A stretch of 64,000 nt of DNA from Theristus sp. LFF4_11 (Eukaryota > Nematoda > Chromadorea > Monhysterida > Xyalidae), in assembly GCA_030248135.1 (NCBI GenBank), contig JASANC010003237.1, forward strand, positions 186,001-250,000, read 5' to 3'. Under the pieces are notes generated by a model. That model made no database searches. It was not told the DNA's origin and saw nothing but the letters and a program-made list of their open reading frames with translations. Position 1 is the first letter of the stretch, and every line of letters starts with the position of its first letter. Below, one piece after another: positions 11,134 to 20,337 of this stretch. Position numbers and translations under genes: made by a program.

Positions 11134-12401
11134 TCATAATACTAAGATAATAGTCGTGTCTGTGTGTGTGTGTGTGGCACTTTTTTGCAATTTGAATTGG
11201 CGCTTATTTTTGCTATTTGAAAAACTGCATCTCAATTTTTTAACCTATTATCAATGCCATTTATTTTTTCAAAAAGCGTCACTCTTCACTGCGAAGTCAT
11301 CATGATACTCTTTGGTCATCCACGATAGCGCCTTAGCATGCGATTGGCAAATAATGGCAAATGTTGCCGTTCAAAACTTGATGACCAAAAGCGAAAGATG
11401 AAGCAAAACGTACATTAAAGAATGGTTGCAACTGTTTTTAAAAATCAGGTTGCAATACGACATCAGCATTGCAAGTGTTCATTGCACTTTGCTTTCAAGA
11501 CAATATTTTTTGTTCATTTTTTATATAGATTTTCACTTTACAAAAAAGGGGTTGGCTTAGAGCAGGGTGAACGGGTAAAAACATAACTGCAGAATTACAA
11601 ACTTCGCATTTTAAATGTTTTTAACAAGCGGGTTTAATAATTAGAAATGTGTCAATTTCAAAAACAAAATTTCAAATCGGGTTGCAAAATGACATCGGCA
11701 TTGGAAGTGCTCATTGCACTATGCTTTCAAAACAATATTTTTTGTTCATTTTTTATATTTTCACTTTACAAAAAAGGATTGGCTTAGAACAGGGTAGACG
11801 GGTAAAAAAACATAATTACAAACTTCGCATTTTAAATTTGTTTCAACAAACGGGTGTAATTAGAAATGTGTCAATTTCAGAAACAAAAATTCAAAATTTT
11901 TCTTTTCACTTTTCAAAAAAGGATTGGCTCAAGGCAGCGTGAACAGGTAAAAACATACAGCAAACTTATAAACTTCGCATTTTAAGTTTGTTTTCAAAAC
12001 GCGGGTTTAATTTAAAAAATGTGTCAATTTCAAAAGCAAAAATTCAAAATTGCAATATTACAAATTACATTCAAAAACGATTTTTATAAAACGTTACGTT
12101 TTGTCGTTTCAATTCAATTAACTTTAAAATCGTTTTTCACATTTTTAACGGGAACGGCAATTGACCATTGATGATTAAAAAAGATTGTTTTTAATTTTAA
12201 AAGGGAATGCAGTAAAGATTGTGTTCTTAATCAGAAGATTGTTTTTGATAATTAAAACGGGAACAACAAAATCAACTCAAAATCAAAATGCAATGCATTT
12301 TTAGACCGGTCGTGGGCACGGTTCAAAAAGCCAAAATCCACTCAAAAATGACAATTGTATTTATCAGATAACCGTGCCGTAGGCACGGGTCAATTGGCTA
12401 G
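11134..12401 (+). mobile_element. Non-autonomous Helitron-like element 2
   Basis: It starts with TC immediately after the CTAG of element 1 and ends with its own hairpin (12372-12388) and CTAG. The interior has three copies of an ~130-bp motif around 'aaaaaaggattggcttag' (about 11545, 11770, 11925). The last ~340 bp closely match those of element 1. No coding sequence. Confidence 0.75.
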
Positions 12402-13813
12402 TCTATCTATATTATTAAATTTACAATCTGTGCGTGCGTGGCACTTTTTTTGCAATTTGAATTGGCGCCTTTTTTGCTACTTAAGAAAACTCCATCTCAA
12501 TTTCCTTAACATATTTTTTTATTAATGCCAGTTGATCTCAAAACGTCGCTCTTCACAGCTGGAGTCATCATGATACTCTTTGGTCAACAGAGACAGTTCA
12601 GCGCAGAACAGGCAAATGGAAGCGTGGCTGATCAAAACTTGATGATCGACTGGGAAGGATGTAACAAAACCGTCTTTGAAAAAAAGTTTGAACTTTTTTG
12701 TTTTTAAAAATCGGGTTGCAAAACGCACATCGATATCGGCATTGCAAGTTGCACTTTGGATTCAAAACAAGTGAATTTCATTGAAACTGATACTCCATGT
12801 TTCATTTTCAAATTGATCCATGGTTATGAGCGATAATTTCAACGTAACGCACGATGGGCAACTGGCAATTGTTGCTGCTCAAAACTAGACGAGCGACTGC
12901 GAAAGATGTAACAAAACCGTCTCTGACAAAAGTTAGTTTTTTAATTGGGTCGAAATGGTATTTACCATTCATTTTCACTTTGCAAAATGTTTTCGTCATG
13001 TTGGGGTAAACGGGTAATGACTGCAAAACAAAATTATAAACGTCACTTTTTTGTTTCTTCTATTCATTTTCACTTTAGAAAAAAGGCTTGGCTTATGTTA
13101 GGGTAACCGGGTAAAAGAAGCATTAGCTTTTTAAAACGGGTATTTTTAATGAAAAAAACGTTATTTTTTACATTTTTTATTCAATCTTACTTAACTTACA
13201 AAAAGGCTTGACTTAGGTTAGGGTGAACGGGTAAAAATAGCAAAATCATAAACTTCGCATTTTCACTTTGCAAAAAAGGCTTGGCTTAGGTAAACGGGTA
13301 AAAGAAGCATTAGCTTTTTAAAACGGGTATTTTTAATGAAAAAAACGTTATTTTTTACATTTTTTATTCAATCTTACTTCATATACAAAAAGGCTTGACT
13401 TAGGTTAGAGTGAACGGGGAAAAATAGCAAAATCATAAACTTCGCATTTTCACTTTACAAAAAAGGCTTGGCTTAGGTAAACGGGTAAAAAAGCATTAGC
13501 TTTTTAAAACGGGTAAATGAAAAAAACCGTTAGTTTTTATATTTTTTATTCAATTTTACTTCACTTACAAAAAGGCTTGCCTTCGGTTAGGGTAAACGGG
13601 TAAAAATAGCAAAATCATAAATTTCGCATTTTTTATTTATTTAAATACATTAAAAATATTGTATTGTGTAGGCGACTTAACGGCAGCACAAGGTAAATTT
13701 TCTTCAGGTTTATTATTCAGTAAACGTTACTGTTTTTTCTTTTTAAGTCAATGCCACTTCACCAAAATAGCTTGGCATTGATTAAGCCACATACGCTCGG
13801 GTCAATTGGCTAG
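12402..13813 (+). mobile_element. Non-autonomous Helitron-like element 3
   Basis: It starts 'TCTATCTATATTATTAAA', very like classic Helitron 5' ends, directly after the CTAG of element 2. It ends 'gtcaattggCTAG' followed by T, the expected target base. The 3' hairpin has decayed. It carries a ~185-bp internal tandem repeat. No coding sequence. Confidence 0.72.
13083..13630 (+). repeat. Three ~185-bp tandem units inside Helitron 3
   Basis: Units start near 13083, 13277 and 13463, each with 'aaaaaaggcttggcttagg', then 'aacgggtaaaa', 'agctttttaaaacgggta' and 'atcataaacttcgcatttt'. Each unit contains two diverged half units that differ in 'ggcttggctt' versus 'ggcttgactt'. Confidence 0.75.
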
Positions 13814-14089
13814 TTACTTAGAAATGTGCAAGTTTTTGGCACAATTCAACGTGTAGCATCAGCCAGTAGCATAAAGCAAAAAAAGCAATTTGAAATTTCC
13901 GGCCAACTTTGAAACCTTTTTCTACATTTGCAACCTGTATCATATCCAGCCAATCGCAATGTTCGTTCACTTTGGCCGATGTTTGGCCCATTTTATTTTT
14001 ATTTGAAGTTCCAAATTTTGAGCAGTTTTCAAGCAACATTGGGTCTGTGTAGTTTTATCAACGGATTTCTTTCTGAGCAAAACCCGGGG

Positions 14090-14775
14090 GTCTGGCCTAG
14101 GGTTAGGGGCTTTGAAAAATTTTTTTTAATTTTTTTTTTGTTTTTTTTAATTTGGATTTTTTTTCAAACTTAAAAAAAATTTGAAAAATTTTTCTTCTAC
14201 TTTGCTCTGAAAATTCGATTTATGGCATAATTTTTTGAAAGTTCAAACCAAATTTTCTTCCCAACTTCTTTGTGTGCTTAGGTAAATGTCATTATTTGGT
14301 CATTTTGACCGACGTACTCTATTTGGATGACTTCTAGAGTCAATTTTTAGCGTTGAAATGACTTAACTGAATTGAAATATATCGTTTCAGAAATCGTTTT
14401 CTTGCTACTTAGAACATGTTTTTCAGTCGGTAGGCCATGAGATGAACATGATATCTTGTTGATTGGCGTATGTTATAGGTCTACAATGGAGTTGTGCGAT
14501 ATATTGTTAAACAATTGGAGCGGAGATGTTGGTTAATACCACATCACACGACCGTTTTTCAGATACCCGATAACATGGCCACATGTTAAAACTTGCGTGC
14601 TGAGCTAAACTAACGTGTTAAACTTGCGTCTGTCAGTTGCCCGCAACGTGATCGCGAAATCATGGTACGTGTTTTCGATACGATGATTTGAAGAGTGGGC
14701 TCTCGCCGATAGCATAGCTGGTTGAACCTGAAAGTAAGTGTCTTGGGGGGGGGGCGACCGGGTCGACTCTGGCCC
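14090..14775 (+). mobile_element. ~690-bp dispersed element, copy 1
   Basis: It is the inverted counterpart of 62540-63238. The two copies match nearly base for base over long blocks (for example 'ggtaggccatgagatgaaca' and 'gtctgtcagttgcccgcaa'). Both run from 'ggttaggggctttgaaaaa' to a G-run plus 'cgaccgggtcgac'. Low divergence implies recent movement. There is no open frame of note. The A/T-rich head resembles 18550-18650. Confidence 0.8.
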
Positions 14776-15573
14776 CCAAATTAGAGGGTTTTTTTGACCA
14801 AAATTTGGGGGGGGGGGTTGCCCGGGTGGGGGGGGGTGTCGACTTGGTTGGGCATCTCCCCAACCCCCCCCCCCCCACCCACCCCCCCCCATCTCGACCC
14901 CTGGTACCGTGGGCCCAAAAAAATTTTCGAGGGGGGGTATAGTACCGTGGGGTGGGGGGGGGGTGCCAACCAAAAAGTGAGGGAGGGTCCAAACTATGGT
15001 AACGTGGGACCCCCCCATGGTGGTCTCATGGGAGGTGTGCATTTTTTCAAAATTTTCTGTGGGGGGGGGGGGTGCACCCATAGTTGTCCTAGGGGGGGGG
15101 GGTTGGGGGGCCGCTTCCCCCAAAAAAATTTCGAATCTATCTCTATCAGACAGTTTTTTTCGGCTCAGCTATTATCTATCTAAAAAAATTTCTCAGCCAG
15201 CTATCTATCTAAAAATTTTTGTTTTCGAAGACATAAAATGAGTCAATTTTTGACCAAAATTTACCATTTTTGCTTATAATTCTTGAAAATTTCGCTAATT
15301 TTAGGTAAAATACCGTTTATACTTGATTTTTAGTGTTTTATTTTAGCATTATTTTGCTGTTTTTATAGCTTTTTAGCGTTTTAGCTATCTATCTATCAGA
15401 TTCTAAAATTTTGACCGCCCCCCCCCCAAAAGCCACATGGACCCTCCGCGCCCCCCCACTCACTTTTTGGTCGGCACCCCCCCCCCCCCACGGCACCATA
15501 CCCCCCTTCGAAAATTTTTTTGGGCCCACGGTACTGCCACGGTACTGCCCCCAACCCCTCGGCTCTGGAACAA
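14740..15573. mobile_element. G/C-tract hairpin region containing a poly-C MITE
   Basis: Dozens of runs of 7-14 G or C occur here. Arms at about 14900-15000 and 15431-15541 are reverse complements, sharing 'cactttttggt' and 'ttcgaaaatttttttgggcc'. Within it, a MITE-like unit runs from 'catagttgtcctag' (about 15072) to 'ctggaacaactatg' (15573), with an AT-rich centre of 'ctatctat' repeats. Long open frames here are composition artefacts. Confidence 0.6.
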
Positions 15574-17127
15574 CTATGGGTGCACGCACGCACGCACCCC
15601 CCCCACCCCCCCCATGATATTTTTCGCTCAAATTTTGAAGGAAAAACGCTAAATTTTGCTGCAAAAAGAAATTACAATGAAGATGGTCAAGTTATCATAT
15701 ATTCAGCTTATATTATGGACTTTATAGACAAAAAATGATGATTTTCAAAAAAAAATTTTGGGGTGTGGGTGGAGAAAATTGGGCCTGGCGCTTCTTTTTT
15801 AAAACGCACGCGCACGGGCATCGGCATGCTCATGCTCATGATCCACTAGCGCGCGTGCACACGCTCCGGCCCCAACAAGAACTTGTTCAAAACGCAATTG
15901 TTCTGACATCTTACTTCCTGAAAAGGCTTGGCTTAGGTTAGGATTAGGTTAGGACTACGATAGGCTTAGGATTAGGCTTTAGGATTAAGATTTGAATCAG
16001 GTCCGTTTTAGCAATGTCCAACAACGAGCTTGTCGGTTTTTAGAAAAGAAGGGCAACCAAAATTGGGGGGGTGTCCGCCGCCAGACAAAATTTAAAGGTT
16101 GGCCTATTAGTCTAAACTACCGTAACCCAAAAAAGACCATTACAAATTTCTTTTTTTATTTGAAGTTGTAAAACCACGCTCTTATGAAAAACAGCGATTT
16201 GTAGTTGTCAATGAACGACGAAAAGAGACAGTCGACGATGTCGCAAACGCAAGGCGAGCGTGAGTCCCACAAGCCGCCACTTCACATCATGGATTCTGCG
16301 CACCGACGCCGACAGACGGGTTGAGATCGACCACAGATTTCACAGCAACTGTTCCTCAAATGAAACGAGAAAAGGAATGCACCGACACACGAGCGGAAAA
16401 TTGATGGCGACACATTCAAACAAATATCATACATTTTCAGTCATGCACACAGCTATCTTTTTTCGTCAGTGGGAAAATAACGAACCTCACACTTTTGGTC
16501 TCAGATACAGATCTTTCTTTCTTTTTCACAAAACTCCAAACTTTACAACGGATAAATGAAAAAAACAATCGAAGGTGACCATTTTTATTCTATCAAACAA
16601 TCACATTTAGAAGAATATGAAAACATCAGTATCACGACATAAATTCAATTTCGACATCAGTTTCAGTTTTATTCAACATATTTTCAATTTCTATTATGTT
16701 CGACATATTCTGAATTGCAACGTGGAAAGCACCAGCTCCAACGAAAGGAATGCTGAATTTTTAACCAAACAATCGGCATATTTACAAACGGTTTTCGCGG
16801 AACTTGTGTGGAAAACATTGGTGAACATAAAAACAACAAAAATCACCTTCGAAACACAAAACACTTCAACCCGAGACCTTTGCAGCCAGAAGCAGGAACG
16901 CACGAGTGGTGCTTTTTAATTGAAACCAGTGAGAGCTGATTGACTGAGTTTCAGAAAATAGGCAACTAATAAAAAAGATCTTACCCGTTCCTTCCTCCTG
17001 GCGCTTCACTTCACATTCACGAATAAAAACAATACAGCTTCACTTCATTTCACCTTACCGTCACGCTGTGGGCACGATCTTTTGTGGGTGGCTTCACGTT
17101 GTGTTTTTGGATTTGCTGAAATTGAAA
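15574..17127. other. Repeat-rich spacer, no supported gene
   Basis: A TTAGG-rich tract (about 15925-15985) looks like degenerate telomere-type repeats. Two ~100-codon plus-strand frames (16260-16559 and 16617-16919) have no domain, no splice context and biased composition, so I leave them uncalled. Confidence 0.4.
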
Positions 17128-17371
17128 AAAAGTAAAGTTGTTCTAGGGGGGGGGGGTGGGGCGGTTTAAGCATTATTTAGCTGTTTTTATTGCTTTTTAG
17201 CGTTTTAGCTATCTATCTATCTAATTTCAAAATTTTGACCGCCCCCCCCCAAAGTCACATGCCCCCCCACGCCCCCCCCCAAACTTTTGCAGCTATCTAC
17301 ATGGAAAATTTGCTCCAGCTATCTATATCGGCCCCCCCCCCTCCAACCCCTCGGCTCTGGAACAACTATGA
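17128..17371 (+). mobile_element. Poly-C MITE, compact copy
   Basis: It starts at 'gttgttctagggggg' and ends 'ctctggaacaactatg', which is the inverted complement. The interior 'tttttagcgttttagctatc' and 'ttcaaaattttgaccgccc' also occur at 15380-15420. At about 240 bp it is the most complete short copy of the family. Confidence 0.65.
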
Positions 17372-18422
17372 AAAAAAGCAAGAACAATTTTTTTTGCAAT
17401 GACCACAACAAGGCCCACCACAACTTCAATGTTTCCTCTGTCTGAATTTAGCTCTATTTCCTCTATCTAGAGCAGTCTGTCTTGTTTGCTATGGAACGTT
17501 TTTCTTGTGGTGGTCAACGAGGATAGTCAACGAATAAAACAAAAATCATTAACCAAAAGAAAAATTGATTCAAAAACCGCACATCACTGCAATCTGCAGC
17601 AATCAAGAGATGAACAAGGCTCAAGTTAAAGTGGTTGATTAAATTCAAATCGCATGAGATTTTGATTGTTTTTTTGATTTGACCGAACCAGGTTTGACCG
17701 GGCCTGCTCCGACCGCTGACGAAAAAGTTGGCGGGCCTCCTCCGACCGGGCCTGCTCCAATGTCTGAAGAAACTGAAAGCAAACTGCAAAACCGATTTTT
17801 TTCAAAAAACGTTTCCGTGCCATCTCTTATTTGCTCTGGCTCCGCTTCGTCAACAGAAAAATCGATCCACTCCACTCAGCTCTCACCCACCACATCGACT
17901 TTCATCATCAGTCAGTGGCGTCACAGTCGTCTTGGGGTTTCGGCCGAGCGTCACCGTCGACATCAACATCAACATGTACTGAAAAATTGGTCTGTTCAGC
18001 TTTAACGAAAAGAGCACTTTGGAAAACAAAACACATAAAAATTTACTGTCCTGTCATTGTCAACGTGGGGTTGGTTCATTGGTACCAGCCGAGGACTGAC
18101 GACGGCCAGGCAGCCGACGTGACGATGACAACAAATTTGTTTGTTTGCAGCAAAACTGGAGAGACGACGACGTCGCCCACGGACGGCCCAACAAACCACA
18201 ATCCGATTCATTTTGCCATTTGGTCGATGGAATTATTTTTGGCACAAAGAGAAAGAACAAAACAAATTCATTCTTGATTCATGTTTCTATGCTTTGCTGG
18301 CCTTCATTTTATTTCCTTCATTCATTATCGTTATGTTATGGCACATCCTATTTCGTCTTCCACAATGTTCAGGTGCTCGGCGCGTGCGCAAGTTTACTCT
18401 CAGCCAACGGTACGGTACGTGC
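17372..18422. other. Spacer, no supported gene
   Basis: Around 17690-17760 'ccgggcctgctcc' is repeated in a GC-rich patch. Several overlapping frames on both strands are open there, but none shows a domain or consistent splicing. Confidence 0.35.
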
Positions 18423-18519
18423 GATGCGATGATCATGATCCCGTTTAGACTATTAGGATACCGAAAAAGGTTGCGATGATCATGATCCCGTTTAGACTAT
18501 TAGGATACCGAAAAAGGTT
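18423..18519 (+). repeat. Perfect 48-bp tandem duplication
   Basis: The block from 'gcgatgatcatgatcccg' to 'ataccgaaaaaggttg' occurs twice in succession without visible mismatch. It includes the palindrome 'atgatcat'. Confidence 0.8.
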
Positions 18520-18539
18520 GATTAAAAAAACAAAAATGC

Positions 18540-18863
18540 CGATTTAAAAAAAATTCGAATTTTTTTTTTTAATATGCTCTGAAAACCTCAATTTTGGCAC
18601 AATTTTTCGCAAGTTCAACAAAAATTTTCTTTGATATTATCTCGTAAAACCTTTAGCACCTAACAATAGGGTTGTTAAACAAAAATGAAAATTTTTTTTT
18701 TTTAAAAAGTGATTAAAAAAAAACAAAAATGCCGATTTTTTTTTTAAAAAAAAAAATTCGAAAAATTTTCCTCTAATATGCTCTGAAAACCTCAATTTTG
18801 GCACAATTTTTCGAAAGTTCAACAAAAATTTTCTTTGATTATACCTCGTAAAACCTTTAGCAG
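18540..18863 (+). repeat. Tandem ~140-bp A/T-rich repeat pair
   Basis: Two copies (about 18540-18660 and 18724-18863) share 'atgctctgaaaacctcaatt' and 'aagttcaacaaaaattttct'. They are diverged relatives of the head of the ~690-bp element at 14090. Confidence 0.65.
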
Positions 18864-20120
18864 TCGATTTTGGGCCGTTTTACCGACTGATTTTAGGCTT
18901 CGACAACATCTGCGATGAAGTTTTTGAGCGTCCCAAAGCTTAGCCTACCATTTCCGATGCAGATAAGGTGACGATTAGCCTCGCAGAGCGTCCGATTGTG
19001 CTCGCTGCACCGTTTGCAAGCGCTACGTTGTCTGGTTGCTGCTTCGTGTCGTGTCGTCGCGACACCATCAGAAGAATTGATCGAATTTCAAGGCGGTATG
19101 TTTGTCTTCACTTTAGCATTAGCTTAGCTGGGGACAATTAGTGACGTTTTGGAGGTCAAAACACAAGAAGAGGCATGGTGACGGTTTGGAAAAGGGGTAA
19201 TTGAGGTCACCAAAACAAAATCTGCAAAGTTCCGCCATACGGGTGTCATTCGGGAGGCGCTTGCATATCATATGTGGTTCTTCGGACTCCCTGATTGATT
19301 TAGCACAACTTTGATTTTTGAAATTTTTAAAAAAAAATTTTTTTTTTTTAAAACAAAAATGACGATTTTTGTTTTTTTTAACAACCCTACCTAACAATCG
19401 ATTTTTTTGGACCGTTTTACCGACTGATTTCAGGCTTCAACAACATCTGCGATGAAGTTTTTGAGCGTCCCAAAGGTTGGCTTACCATTTCCGATGCAGA
19501 TAAGGTGACGACGTAATGCATCATTATTAAAACAGCTGCATCTGCAGTTCCGGTGCTCCTCCTCCATAACACAGGAAAGAAAAAAAATGCAAAAACTAAA
19601 TTGATCATTTTCACCTCATCAAAAAGGCTTGGCTTAGGATCAGGATTAGGTTTAGGATTAGGAACCTACAACGACTCATTAAGCAACCTCAGATCAAAAA
19701 TCAAAAAAATCACTTTTAAGAATGTATACAAATCAGGTGACGATTCGCCTCGCAATCTAAATTGGAGCGTCCGAGCTGCTCCGTTTGCAAGCGTTACGTT
19801 GTCTGGTTGCCGTTTCGTGGCCTCCTGCCGTCGCGACACATCATCAGAATTGATTGAATTTCAAGCCGGTATGTGTATTTTCACTTGGGCTGGGGACAAT
19901 TAGTGACGTTTTGGGGGTCAAAGCACCAGAAGAGGCATGGTAACGGTTTGGAAAAAGGGTAAATGTGGTCACCCAAACAAAATCTGGAAAGTTCCGCCAT
20001 ACGGGAGTCATTCGGGAGGCGCTTGCATATCAAATGCAATTCTTCGAACTCTCTCATTGCTTTAGCACAACTTTGATTTTTGGAATTTTTTTTAATTAAA
20101 AAAATGACGATTTTTTAACA
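18864..20120 (+). repeat. Tandem duplication of a ~0.5-kb unit
   Basis: Copy 1 (about 18864-19390) and copy 2 (about 19398-20120) align from 'ccgttttaccgactgatttt' through 'catctgcgatgaagtttttg', 'gtttgcaagcg', 'gacaattagtgacgttttgg' and 'gttccgccatacgg' to 'tttagcacaactttgatttt'. Copy 2 is longer because of an insertion at 19510-19735. No open frame is conserved between the copies. Confidence 0.75.
19510..19735. mobile_element. ~226-bp insertion with 9-bp target duplication
   Basis: It is present only in the second of two tandem copies. The flanks are 'aggtgacga' on both sides (near 19501 and 19735), and the empty site in copy 1 has one 'aggtgacga'. The insert contains the TTAGG-like tract 'ggcttaggatcaggattagg' near 19626. 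No recognisable terminal repeat was found. Confidence 0.6.
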
Positions 20121-20337
20121 ATTCTAGTGCGTCGTCGTGTCCGTGTGTTCATAGATCGTCCATCCAAAAAAACCGTCGGTCAGCGTTTTCCATATTCATT
20201 CCGATCCGATTCCTAGCAGGCGTTTATTGACCGTCTTCCGTAGCTGCTCGTGCTCCCCGGTGACAAGGCAGGGCACCGCCTGCTGCTGCATCTGGCGTCA
20301 CATTCGCAAAGTCAACAACCATAAAATACAACAACAC

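Noticed and set aside
14605..15660. Several Gly- or Pro-rich open frames up to 172 codons
   Set aside because: Entirely produced by G and C homopolymer runs, which give open glycine/proline frames on both strands.
16260..16919. Two ~100-codon open frames in the repeat island
   Set aside because: No recognisable motif, no splice signals that extend them, and codon composition unlike the real exons.
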